From an uncultured Lachnospiraceae bacterium (GTDB lineage Bacteria; Bacillota; Clostridia; Lachnospirales; Lachnospiraceae), in assembly GCA_945919795.1 (NCBI GenBank), contig CAMEJJ010000003.1:62001-126000 (forward strand): a DNA stretch of 64,000 nucleotides. The letters are read 5' to 3'. The position numbers and the translations under genes were made by a program. The notes beneath the pieces were generated by a model. It did not search any database. It worked only from the letters and a program-made list of their open reading frames with translations, and was not told the DNA's origin. Each line of letters begins with the position of its first letter. Within the stretch, counting starts at the first letter, position 1. Shown here one piece after another: positions 34,956 to 42,626 of this stretch.

Positions 34956-35891
34956 TTATTCTATCCTTATCTTTCCAAGCTCCTTGTAGCTCGTTTTACC
35001 TCTTTTATATATCTCTTCATAAAGCGAATATTCTTTACCACTTTCCAAAACGAAATCTTTTGGGGTCTTAAATGTTGTTATTACTCTACAAGAATTTACA
35101 TATTCTTCAGTCTGATTTATAACATCATATACAATAGTTAAATAAGCTAATTTTCCGTCTTCTAATGGAATGACTTTATGTAAATTATCCTCTTCTTTCT
35201 TAAGAGGCCACTTCACACCACTTTCCTTCTTGGGCAGCCAGCGAACCACTGCTTTTTTACTGGTATGAATCCACCAAATATTAAAATTATATGCTTCCTC
35301 TCTGGGATTTTTTGTTTCCTTAAATCCCTCTGCTTTTGTAAGTTTAAATTGAAAACCATAGTTGGCAGCTCTATCATCTACAACTTCCTTGCGTGCGAAT
35401 CCGGTTACGGTAAGTAAATATTTACCTTGGGGCACATCATACCAATACGCCAAATAAGTAATATGTCCACTCAAATCTTTATACCACTGTTCTTTGCTCG
35501 AAAAATAACTCACTGTGCCATATGGTGAAGTTTCCTCCCTGCCATCACCTTCGTATTCCGTTTTATCAAACTTCAGCAAACAACCTATATCAGAAATCCA
35601 AAGACCATTTTTAACGTCCAGATTAAAACCATCGTATGATAAAACTGGTGTCCACTCATCACCAAAAGCATCATCATAGCCCTCCAGTCCAATTACATAC
35701 TTGCCGGAATTAATAGATGGTATAGGCATCCAAACCCCATCCTTTATAGAGTCCAGATAAATATCTTTCTTTTTCTGCAATAAAGCAAGTACCTTTTTGG
35801 AGCGTATTTTCTTTGTTTCCAAAAATTTTGTCATACTGTCAACCGAGAAAACACTTAAACCATATTCACATGTTGCTATTACTTTTTCCAT
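34956..35891 (-). CDS. Hypothetical beta-rich protein
   Basis: 311 residues from ATG 35891 (AAGGAG, 9 nt upstream), no membrane segment. Contains two apparently related sections with aromatic motifs: WTPVLSYDGFNLDVKNGLWI and YWYDVPQGKYLLTVTGFARKE. I do not recognise it. It is larger than the other cassettes and may be a toxin-associated or immunity protein; this is inferred from its neighbours only. Confidence 0.45.
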   Translation of the reverse strand: MEKVIATCEYGLSVFSVDSMTKFLETKKIRSKKVLALLQKKKDIYLDSIKDGVWMPIPSINSGKYVIGLEGYDDAFGDEWTPVLSYDGFNLDVKNGLWISDIGCLLKFDKTEYEGDGREETSPYGTVSYFSSKEQWYKDLSGHITYLAYWYDVPQGKYLLTVTGFARKEVVDDRAANYGFQFKLTKAEGFKETKNPREEAYNFNIWWIHTSKKAVVRWLPKKESGVKWPLKKEEDNLHKVIPLEDGKLAYLTIVYDVINQTEEYVNSCRVITTFKTPKDFVLESGKEYSLYEEIYKRGKTSYKELGKIRIE

Positions 35892-35944
35892 AATCAAAAT
35901 CTCCTTATAACGCTTTTTTGACAATCAAGAAAACTCAAGTTGAA

Positions 35945-36211
35945 CTAAGTCGCTGCGCGACGACCTGATTTAAGTTGTTTTAAAAAAATATAGTCTGCAT
36001 AATAGCTTGACCACTCTTCTGAAATACATCTATCCGCAAACTCCTTCTTGGACCATAATGGTAAAAACTCATTTTCGTTATCACCTAAAGATGCCCTTCC
36101 TTCGTCATCTCTTAATGACCAGATTTCTTCGAAATCAACTACCTTTTTTACAAAATATTCGTATTGTTTATTTCTATCTAACTTTAATACACTATCAATC
36201 TCTTTATTCAT
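35945..36211 (-). CDS. DUF2750 protein, C-terminally truncated
   Basis: 88 residues from ATG 36211 (GGAGG, 7 nt). The DUF2750 core is clear: YEYFVKKVVDFEEIWSLRDD, then LPLWSKKEFADRCISEEW. The family usually continues with a helical end, but here it ends KQLKSGRRAAT in GC-rich DNA that looks unlike the surroundings (35945-35970). Confidence 0.6.
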   Translation of the reverse strand: MNKEIDSVLKLDRNKQYEYFVKKVVDFEEIWSLRDDEGRASLGDNENEFLPLWSKKEFADRCISEEWSSYYADYIFLKQLKSGRRAAT

Positions 36212-36434
36212 ATTCAAACCTCCGCACATCCTTCTTCGAAAAACAGGAATTCTCATGTATATTAGTATTTAGCCCGAATATAATCCAATTAAATGAATCT
36301 CTTTTAACGGAATACTCTATATCATTAAACTTAAATTTCTCAAATGTCACTAAACTACTTTCTTTATTCAGTGCATCATTTAATTGCGATAATAGATTCC
36401 TAAAATTTGATAATTTTGCATTCCAATCAACGAA
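36204..36434 (-). pseudogene. Orphan 3' end between two island genes
   Basis: The frame VDWNAKLSNFRNLLSQLN, then FEKFKFNDIEYSVKRDSFNW, ends at TAA 36204 just inside the DUF2750 start. It has no start codon with a ribosome site. Confidence 0.45.
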
Positions 36435-36740
36435 TCATTTCGTCATCAATATAATACTCAATGTCACCCGGATGAAACGCAACACTAAGTTCCTTACCAT
36501 TAGAAAGATTTATTGCTATAACATTAGGTTCATCTACATACCCATCATTTTCATCAAATACGGCATCGTAATATTGTGTAACCGTATTTATCTCATCATC
36601 ATCAAACTCATAATTTTCTTCCATAAATTCAACAAGTGAAATATCCGTTCTGCATCATATCCCTCTGGGAAATTCATCGTTATGAACCATAATAAAAGAT
36701 TTTTGCTATTCTCAAATAACTTTATATCTATTCTATTCAT
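36427..36740 (-). pseudogene. Frameshifted small acidic gene
   Basis: From ATG 36740 (GGAG upstream) the frame MNRIDIKLFENSKNLLLWF, ITMNFPEGYDA is correct and then drifts to a stop near 36588. The other frame continues naturally with ISLVEFMEENYEFDDDEIN and ends GDIEYYIDDEMIR at 36427. A one-base change near 36645 explains this. About 104 residues if whole; not recognised. Confidence 0.6.
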
Positions 36741-36918
36741 AAACTCTCCTCTATTTAGCGTATTAAATAAGAATTTTGCAATAATCTTATCCTTTAAATC
36801 TGTTATCAACAATCTCCTCTTTTTCAAAATCTATTTCCACAATGTGATCTTCTTATATGCATTCACCAAATGAAATCGTTGCTTCGTAGTCCTCTTCATT
36901 ATTAAAATAATATCCTAT

Positions 36919-37560
36919 CTACTTTTTATTCTTTTCCTCACGAATTCGTTTTCTTTCCGCGTTTTCCATACGTAGCATTAAGCCATACATATTTGAATTT
37001 TCCAACCTGCCGCCCTTCATTTGTTGTTCAAAATATGAATAATCTATGCTTAGTTTTTCTGACAACTTTTTAAGAAAGGCCTTTCCTCCAAATGAGGTTT
37101 TTATCTCAAATGCAAGATGGGTTTTACCATAGTATATATACAGATAATTCTTATAACAAAAAGGCCTCAATATTCTTGCATATTCCTTTATTTCTTCGTA
37201 GGGATACAGACGATACGCCCCTACAAATCTTCTGCTTCGAATCCCTTTTTCCGCAATCACACTTATAAACTCACCCAAAGCTATATTTATTAATATACAT
37301 ACCGCAATCGTCGCCAGCAAAATCCAATGGAAATATCCCATTAAAAAAGGATCCTCCCAAAACCACACAAAAAATGCCCAGCGACTAAATAAAGTAATAA
37401 GCACAATTCCAACAATAGGCGTAATCCACATCACTGCTGAAACATTTTTTGGTTCCCCTTTGGAAGAATACACCGGAATCAATGCCGTGAAGCTGAAAAC
37501 CAACGTATATACCGCAACTACCACAGCCACAATTATTTTGTATGAAAAATATGCATTCAC
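36919..37560 (-). CDS. Membrane protein, paralogue family member C
   Basis: 213 residues, GTG start with AAGGAGG 8 nt upstream. Three hydrophobic segments up to about residue 100, then the shared C-terminal signature: GIRSRRFVGAYRLYPYEEI, YARILRPF, SFGGKAFLKKLSEKLSIDY and AERKRIREEKNKK. Closest to member A. Its leader contains AATTCCGG before the ribosome site. Confidence 0.65.
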   Translation of the reverse strand: MNAYFSYKIIVAVVVAVYTLVFSFTALIPVYSSKGEPKNVSAVMWITPIVGIVLITLFSRWAFFVWFWEDPFLMGYFHWILLATIAVCILINIALGEFISVIAEKGIRSRRFVGAYRLYPYEEIKEYARILRPFCYKNYLYIYYGKTHLAFEIKTSFGGKAFLKKLSEKLSIDYSYFEQQMKGGRLENSNMYGLMLRMENAERKRIREEKNKK

Positions 37561-37613
37561 GTTTCATCCTCCTTAATAAAGCCGGAATTATTACTGCTTA
37601 TTTAATCTGATTT

Positions 37614-37715
37614 CTAATTTTTCTCAAATACAACTCTATCTTGCATATGAATATTCCTCCATGTCGTCCCATTTTTGCTAAGAAAATAGGAAGCTTTTTC
37701 CTTCGTCACATACAT
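37614..37715 (-). pseudogene. 33-residue scrap of unknown origin
   Basis: The frame MYVTKEKASYFLSKNGTTW, then HMQDRVVFEKN ends at TAG 37614. No ribosome site. Likely a leftover C-terminus. Confidence 0.3.
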
Positions 37716-37734
37716 TATTATACCTAAATAATTT

Positions 37735-38064
37735 CTATATATCTGATATCAATATCTTTGGAACACCTAATTTATTTAACTTATATTTTTGTACCTTTGT
37801 TAATGGAATTTCATAATGATTATCTGTCTTTTTATATCTACCCTCAATGATATCTTTCATTAGTGTTTCAATAAAATTCAACCAATCTTCTGTTCCATAA
37901 TCAACATTTGGATAATTCTGAATATAACCATACCCATCCGCTAAGTAGAAAATATCTAATGCAAGTGCCAGATCACACTCATCATCATTTAAGAGATTTT
38001 GAGGAAAACTAAAGCCATCATCCCAATTGCAATCAAATAATTGCTGCTTTAATACTTCATACAT
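37735..38064 (-). CDS. DUF4274-like protein, probable immunity protein
   Basis: 109 residues. DUF4274 landmarks: NWDDGFSFPQNLLNDDECDL, LALDIFYLADGYGYI, then EDWLNFIETLMKDIIEGRY and PLTKVQKYKLNKLG. AGGGGCG precedes ATG, which follows the TAA of a fragment (38065) directly. DUF4274 proteins often sit beside polymorphic toxins. Confidence 0.65.
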   Translation of the reverse strand: MYEVLKQQLFDCNWDDGFSFPQNLLNDDECDLALALDIFYLADGYGYIQNYPNVDYGTEDWLNFIETLMKDIIEGRYKKTDNHYEIPLTKVQKYKLNKLGVPKILISDI

Positions 38065-38163
38065 TTAATCGCCCCTTTTGTCTTCCGTGATAACATAATA
38101 ATTTTTTCCTTGTCCATTATCTATTTCCATTATGTAATTTTGAGAATATTCATCTGAGCATAG
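38065..38163 (-). pseudogene. C-terminal scrap with YYVITED end
   Basis: The frame SDEYSQNYIMEIDNGQGK, NYYVITEDKRGD ends at TAA 38065, directly before the DUF4274-like ATG. The same YYVITED coding sequence is found in the 23976-24080 mosaic scrap. Confidence 0.45.
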
Positions 38164-38183
38164 TTCTCATTTTAGAATTCTCA

Positions 38184-38486
38184 TTAAATGTATTCAAAAA
38201 TTCCCTGAATAGCATCAGATATGTTAATCATTTCTGAAAGTGGTAATTTATCTACTTTCTTGTAACCGCGAAGCGACATATCTAACAATGTAAGTTTTTC
38301 ACATTGTATATAGCCTTCATTTTCTTCTGTAGCCATCCATATATGAAGTGGACCCGGAGTAGAATTTCTAATAATTGGACATCCAATTATTTCACCACTA
38401 GTATTAAAAAAATTCTTACTAACCACCAATACGGGATGTTGTATTTTTTCAATCTTAAGAATGTCTCCTTGATGTAAAGTTTCCAT
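38184..38486 (-). CDS. MazF/PemK-family toxin
   Basis: 100 residues from ATG 38486, which overlaps the antitoxin stop (TAATG). Begins LHQGDILKIEKIQHPVLVVS and contains GEIIGCPIIRNST, the fold of PemK/MazF endoribonucleases, though it is shorter and more diverged than canonical MazF. It would cleave mRNA unless bound by its antitoxin. Confidence 0.8.
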   Translation of the reverse strand: METLHQGDILKIEKIQHPVLVVSKNFFNTSGEIIGCPIIRNSTPGPLHIWMATEENEGYIQCEKLTLLDMSLRGYKKVDKLPLSEMINISDAIQGIFEYI

Positions 38487-38728
38487 TACCATACCTCTCT
38501 TCCGACAGGTTCGCCCCAATCATATTCGCCATCAAGCATTAACTTTCCATCAAACTCAGCGGCTCTTTCTTCCAAAGTTTTATGACGAAATGTTTTCACT
38601 AAAGTGATTACACCATTTGATACCGTAACATCCAAATAATCATCCAATGCAATCCCTGCACTTCTCAATATTTCTTTTGGTAATCTGATTCCTTGACTGT
38701 TTCCCCATTCTTTTACTTGTGCTTGCAT
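38486..38728 (-). CDS. MazE/AbrB-type antitoxin
   Basis: 80 residues from ATG 38728 (GGAGG, 9 nt). N-terminal swapped-hairpin AbrB fold: QVKEWGNSQGIRLPKEILRSAGI, with VTVSNGVITLVK, then an acidic tail that binds the toxin. It binds its own promoter; a repeated GTATATAC lies just upstream. Confidence 0.9.
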   Translation of the reverse strand: MQAQVKEWGNSQGIRLPKEILRSAGIALDDYLDVTVSNGVITLVKTFRHKTLEERAAEFDGKLMLDGEYDWGEPVGREVW

Positions 38729-38749
38729 ATAGAAACCTCCTTGCATTCA

Positions 38750-38768
38750 GTATATACATAGTATATAC
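38750..38768 (-). promoter_or_regulatory. Likely MazE operator
   Basis: GTATATAC occurs at 38750-38757 and 38761-38768, 11 bp start to start. Each is itself palindromic. It lies 22 bp upstream of the antitoxin ATG. Confidence 0.55.
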
Positions 38769-38775
38769 CGGTTGG

Positions 38776-38798
38776 TGAAAAATATCAAATAAACTCAT
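38776..38798 (-). pseudogene. 5' end of a lost paralogue of 40166-40750
   Basis: ATG 38798 has AAGGAGAG and begins MSLFDIF, like MSLIDIY of 40166-40750; the leader before it (38791-38834) is also nearly identical to that at 40741-40786. After seven codons it runs into the MazEF promoter. Confidence 0.6.
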
Positions 38799-38840
38799 TT
38801 GCTTTTCTCTCCTTAGACCGGAAAACAGGAATTTATTAAA

Positions 38841-39080
38841 CTAATTGCAATCTATCAAAACAAATTTACATTCTTCACAAGCCCAAGCTTTTGTTCTATT
38901 CTTAGTAACTCCATTACCAATTGGAATATGAATGGCTCCATTTTTAATTGCATTTCTTTCTGTAAAACAATTGCATATTTTTGAGTTATAATATTCTTCC
39001 TTCGCCCAGAACAACAAACCTTTTTCACTTGGACTAAGTGCACCAATTGTCATATCTTTTCCACATTTAGGACATATCAT
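38841..39080 (-). CDS. Small zinc-ribbon protein (DUF6487-like)
   Basis: 79 residues from ATG 39080 (GGAGGTAGGAG upstream). CPKCGKDMTIG at the N-terminus and CEECKFVLIDCN at the C-terminus form a ribbon with a Trp-containing middle (KGLLFWAKEEYYN), as in DUF6487 proteins. Role unknown. Confidence 0.6.
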   Translation of the reverse strand: MICPKCGKDMTIGALSPSEKGLLFWAKEEYYNSKICNCFTERNAIKNGAIHIPIGNGVTKNRTKAWACEECKFVLIDCN

Positions 39081-39130
39081 TTCTCCTACCTCCAATATTC
39101 AAAATTATTCATAAGTATTTTCCACTCTTA

Positions 39131-39177
39131 AAATCCCGATTTTTCAATTTCCCTATAAGCCGGGAAATAAGAACTTT
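39131..39177. repeat. About 47-bp interspersed repeat, copy 1
   Basis: Runs from AAATCCCGATTTTTC to AATAAGAACTTT and matches 59569-59614 with roughly 80% identity, including an exact TATAAGCCGG. It lies immediately downstream of the SMI1 gene stop; copy 2 lies across the stop of an unrelated ATPase gene. Confidence 0.65.
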
Positions 39178-39178
39178 C

Positions 39179-39682
39179 CTACATCTCAAATTCCTTAAAA
39201 TAATCCTCTCCACCATCAAGCCAAAACTCAAACCATTCCAGAAAACTGAGTTCTGGAGCTGCTGGCGCTATACCCACATCTGTATAATTCCACATTTTTC
39301 CGTATTCTTTACCAAAAACAATGATATTCCATGTCTGTCCACAGCCTATATCAATCAACTCAATATTTCCATAGTCAATAGCCTTTATATCAAATGTCTC
39401 ATCTTTTTCGTCTTCCCAAATATAGTATTTTTCAAATGGAAACTCTTTGATTATTAGTTCACGATTATATTTCCAATCTTCAAATGCCCGTAACGGAAAT
39501 CCATCAATCATTTCACAGCCATTTGAAATCGTTGTATAGAAAAGAACCAATTCTTCCGGAAGCGTGACATTATATCGTTGTTCAAATTCTCTTATTTCCT
39601 TTATATCCACGACATCTATTAATGCCATGCCTTTTTCTTTCAGTTTGTCTTTAATTCTATTAATAGTATTATTAATTTCCAA
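39179..39682 (-). CDS. SMI1/KNR4 (SUKH) family protein
   Basis: 167 residues, TTG start with GGAGGAG 8 nt upstream. The SUKH pattern is clear: IREFEQRYNVTLPEELVLFYTTISNG, DIGCGQTWNIIVFG, and the C-terminal LSFLEWFEFWLDGG. SUKH proteins are the most common immunity proteins of polymorphic toxin systems. No toxin is next to it. Confidence 0.85.
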   Translation of the reverse strand: MEINNTINRIKDKLKEKGMALIDVVDIKEIREFEQRYNVTLPEELVLFYTTISNGCEMIDGFPLRAFEDWKYNRELIIKEFPFEKYYIWEDEKDETFDIKAIDYGNIELIDIGCGQTWNIIVFGKEYGKMWNYTDVGIAPAAPELSFLEWFEFWLDGGEDYFKEFEM

Positions 39683-39761
39683 AAAAATCTCCTCCCATTA
39701 GCCCAAGAAATTCGAATTTTGCGCTGTACACCAAATTGTTTACACTTGCTTATCTTAATTA

Positions 39762-40118
39762 TTATCTTCCTATATATTCATACCCAACATCAAACAATGC
39801 GCCATTTATATCGTTAGTCAAACCAACTTCATATATTTCAATGTCCCGTGAAATAATCTTTAATAATTCCTCTTCAGTTGACGCATCATAAAAAGAATAT
39901 GAATTCAAATCATTCTTAATCTGCTTACATTCAAACATTCCCATGTCACAATTTACAGAATTCTCTGATACTATCTTTTCACAGTCTCTGAAAATAATAA
40001 CAAGTGCCTTTTCATTCCATGTTTGAAATGATATTTTTACATCACTACAGCCAATCAATATGCTTTCAATATGCCCGTCTTCTACTGGGAAATAATCCAG
40101 TTTTTTTCTCTCTTCCAT
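39762..40118 (-). CDS. Hypothetical protein, possible immunity protein
   Basis: 118 residues. Begins MEERKKLDYFPVEDGHIE, contains LTNDINGALFDVGYEYIGR at the end. No recognisable family. GGAGAAAA before ATG. Confidence 0.45.
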   Translation of the reverse strand: MEERKKLDYFPVEDGHIESILIGCSDVKISFQTWNEKALVIIFRDCEKIVSENSVNCDMGMFECKQIKNDLNSYSFYDASTEEELLKIISRDIEIYEVGLTNDINGALFDVGYEYIGR

Positions 40119-40165
40119 TTCTATATTTTTCTCCTTAGTTGGATTATTAAATCATGCGTTTTTTA

Positions 40166-40750
40166 CTATTCCTTTTCCTCTATTCCGTTATTTCTTCTGA
40201 TTTTCTTCTTTAATTCTTCGTCGGCCTTCGTCTTCAACATCCATTCCATTACTTTCAAATTCTTCGTCTTAGATCTCTTACCGTAGATTGCTGTATGCAC
40301 CAAAGAGTTTTCAAATCGGTGAGCCCCATCATATCCTGACTTCGTGACAACTTCCTGCCAAGGCTTTCCATCAAATAAAAGCGTACCTGAAAAAGCACAT
40401 TTTGTTGTTGGTAATGGGAACTGTGATTTTCCAAAAAAGATAACAATATCTCCTATATTCTCCTGATCGTACGCACTCGCCACAATTCCATACTCATCCC
40501 AATAATATCTAACAGGATGAAAGTTTTCCTCTGTAAATCCATAATCTTCAGCAATCCCTTTTCTTATAGACGCTGCAAATTCTATATCAACAACTCGAGG
40601 TTCGCCTAGAACTTTCTTCAATTCCGTTGCACTAGCCGGAAATGCATATTCTTTACCATCCAATTCAAACCCACCTTCATGGATATTTAATGTAATCGGC
40701 TTACCAGTTTCCATCTTCTGTAATCCAAAATAAATATCAATCAAACTCAT
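40166..40750 (-). CDS. Hypothetical protein (DUF7738-like possible)
   Basis: 194 residues from ATG 40750 (AAGGAG, 10 nt). Pattern ITLNIHEGGFELDGKEYAF, LGEPRVVDIEF, VRYYWDEYGIVASAYD suggests a small beta-rich protein of a family found in immunity islands. A second, truncated start of the same family is at 38798. Confidence 0.5.
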   Translation of the reverse strand: MSLIDIYFGLQKMETGKPITLNIHEGGFELDGKEYAFPASATELKKVLGEPRVVDIEFAASIRKGIAEDYGFTEENFHPVRYYWDEYGIVASAYDQENIGDIVIFFGKSQFPLPTTKCAFSGTLLFDGKPWQEVVTKSGYDGAHRFENSLVHTAIYGKRSKTKNLKVMEWMLKTKADEELKKKIRRNNGIEEKE

Positions 40751-40786
40751 TTGCTTTTCTCTCCTTAGACTGGGAAATGGGAATTT
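40741..40786. repeat. Leader repeat shared with 38791-38834
   Basis: AAACTCATTTGCTTTTCTCT then CCTTAGACYGGRAAAYRGG and GAATTT are present in both copies. It covers the ribosome site and first codons of two related genes. Confidence 0.7.
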
Positions 40787-40851
40787 CAACAAACTATCAA
40801 TCGCATTTACCCATTTGTTATTCTTTGTCTGCGTAATTCATATTATTTTCT

Positions 40852-40983
40852 TCAGAATAAAATCCCACATCCACCTGTAATAAGTATTTCTTCAGAATTG
40901 TCTTCAATAAACCTCTCTAGCAGTTCAAACATCCTTCCCATTCTCCCTTTACGTAATTCATTATTACAACCTTGCAATGTCAT
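40852..40983 (-). other. Small overlapping frame, 43 codons
   Basis: ATG 40983 (MTLQGCNNELRKGRMGRM, then FIEDNSEEILITGGCGILF) overlaps the end of the membrane gene 40964-41383 by 20 bases in another frame. It could be a short gene or the remnant of an immunity gene. Confidence 0.25.
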
Positions 40984-41383
40984 ACCCAAAAAACTGCTGA
41001 CCATGTCTGGTAATTACCAGACTATCTGTTATCATACGATATTTACTACCACCATTCATAGGCTCAGCCGCCGAATCAAAATTGGTCATGGCTCTATCTA
41101 TCTCTTCACATTCTTCTTTTGAAAAATTCCGATTAGTAAACACATTTTCCAATTCTTTATATCCACGTTTCGCAGTAAAATATGAGCGCAATACAAATAT
41201 TTCATTAATAACAGCTAATATTGTTATTATTACTGAAATGAGTATAAATGAAAATGTAATATTATCCTTATACAACAGACAAAATAAAGGCATCGTAAAA
41301 ATTACAATTCCAAAAAGATATACTCTCTTTTTCTGAAAATTTACAAACATTTTCTTTGTCGCAAGCCACTTACAATTCTCCAT
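40964..41383 (-). CDS. Two-helix membrane protein with PH-like tail
   Basis: 139 residues from ATG 41383 (AAGGAGG, 9 nt). Two hydrophobic segments (about 22-40 and 45-65), then a short soluble part ending in KYRMITDSLVITRHGQQFF. Resembles small YcxB-like membrane proteins. It closes the island on this side. Confidence 0.5.
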   Translation of the reverse strand: MENCKWLATKKMFVNFQKKRVYLFGIVIFTMPLFCLLYKDNITFSFILISVIITILAVINEIFVLRSYFTAKRGYKELENVFTNRNFSKEECEEIDRAMTNFDSAAEPMNGGSKYRMITDSLVITRHGQQFFGYDIARL

Positions 41384-41471
41384 AATTTCCATTCCTCCTT
41401 AATAATCCAAAGTGGGCTGACCCTTTATATTTTCATAATATCACACATATATCGACCTATATAGATGCAAT

Positions 41472-41502
41472 AGAAGCAAAATAAACCGTTTATTTTGCTT
41501 CT
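41472..41502. terminator. Palindrome in the divergent gap
   Basis: AGAAGCAAAATAAA (41472-41485) and TTTATTTTGCTTCT (41489-41502) are exact complements with a three-base loop. It could be a terminator or an operator. The remainder of the 240-base gap is non-coding. Confidence 0.5.
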
Positions 41503-41568
41503 AACATTAACAATTCAAGACAATTAGATATCCCTATGCCGGAGCCAGTGAATAAACCGCCCTACAAA

Positions 41569-41597
41569 TTGACTTGTCTTCTTCTATTTATTAGAAT
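41569..41597 (+). promoter_or_regulatory. Predicted promoter of the RNA methyltransferase gene
   Basis: TTGACT (41569-41574) and TAGAAT (41592-41597), 17-bp spacer, 36 nt before ATG. Confidence 0.6.
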
Positions 41598-41632
41598 ATT
41601 TGTAAATATGAAATCGCTAAGGAAAATTAGAA

Positions 41633-42442
41633 ATGCCTAATATTATAGAAATCGCAGATTTAAAAAGTCCACAATTAGAAGTGTATACAATACGTTCAGA
41701 GGTGCAGCTTCTCCATTACTTTGAACCAAAGGAGGGCATCTTTATCGCCGAAAGTCCCAAGGTTATTCGTCGTGCGCTTGATGCCGGTTATGAAATTTTA
41801 TCTGCCTTGGTTGAACTTGACCACATACACAATCCCAATACCGAAGTATCGGATATCCTGACAAGCATTGAAACAGCGCCTATCTATACAGCCGAATTTG
41901 ATGTGTTAACAAAACTCACCGGATATAAATTAACGCGTGGTATGCTTGCGGCCATGCGCCGCAAACCTCTTCCCAATGTAGATGAAATCTGTGGGAATGC
42001 AAAAAGGATCGCCGTTTTGGAAGATGTTGTAAATCCAACCAATTTGGGAGCAATCTTTCGAAGTGCTGCTGCCCTAAACGTTGATGCCATACTATTAACT
42101 CCTGCGTGTACCGATCCACTTTACAGACGTGCGGCAAGAGTGAGTATGGGAACTGTATTCCAAATCCCGTGGACAATTTCAGAAAATGTATACGAAGAGA
42201 TAAAAAGACTTGGTTTTAAAACTGCTGCCATGGCTTTAACCCATCGCTCAATTTCTCTTTCAGATCCTGCACCTGCAAATGAAGAAAGACTTGCTATCAT
42301 TCTGGGCACAGAAGGCGAAGGATTAAAACCGGAAACAATTGCAATGTGTGACTATACGATACGTATTCCTATGAGAGAGGGTGTAGATTCCTTAAATGTT
42401 GCTGCCGCCAGTGCAGTCGCATTTTGGGAACTTTGCACCTAG
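41633..42442 (+). CDS. SpoU/TrmH-family RNA methyltransferase
   Basis: 269 residues. The SPOUT core is present: motif 1 LEDVVNPTNLGAIFRSAAALN (with N and R), motif 2 AIILGTEGEGLKPETIA, motif 3 IRIPMREGVDSLNVAAASAVA. The N-terminal part is the substrate-binding domain typical of 2'-O-methyltransferases acting on tRNA or rRNA. The exact target is unknown. AAGGAA precedes ATG. Confidence 0.92.
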   Translation: MPNIIEIADLKSPQLEVYTIRSEVQLLHYFEPKEGIFIAESPKVIRRALDAGYEILSALVELDHIHNPNTEVSDILTSIETAPIYTAEFDVLTKLTGYKLTRGMLAAMRRKPLPNVDEICGNAKRIAVLEDVVNPTNLGAIFRSAAALNVDAILLTPACTDPLYRRAARVSMGTVFQIPWTISENVYEEIKRLGFKTAAMALTHRSISLSDPAPANEERLAIILGTEGEGLKPETIAMCDYTIRIPMREGVDSLNVAAASAVAFWELCT

Positions 42443-42533
42443 TCAACTTTAAAAGTGCAAACATTGCACTTTCAAGCGTACTATAGTGCAATATTATTAT
42501 TCTCATATACATAGTTCTTATTCAAGTGTTTTG

Positions 42534-42612
42534 CTATATCTTCCTATCATATTTTTTCTTCATAATGAAAATCCAACCCATTGACACCAAAACGGACAGC
42601 AACATAGAAACC
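42534..42612 (-). pseudogene. C-terminal scrap of a membrane transporter
   Basis: Right after the MerR-type gene the minus strand encodes MLLSVLVSMGWIFIMKKKYD and a stop at 42534: one hydrophobic helix with a basic tail, like the end of a MATE-type or other multi-helix transporter. MerR/GyrI regulators commonly control such an exporter next door. Confidence 0.35.
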
Positions 42613-42626
42613 AGGAGTTGGATATA

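Noticed and set aside
36880-36915. Coding scrap reading YYFNNEEDYEATISFGECI
   Set aside because: Only about 20 codons; too short to list as a feature, though it fits the pattern of leftover 3' ends.
34271-40786. Integron attC sites between cassettes
   Set aside because: The leader blocks lie upstream of the genes, lack the R/L core pairs and imperfect palindromes of attC, and no integrase is in the window.
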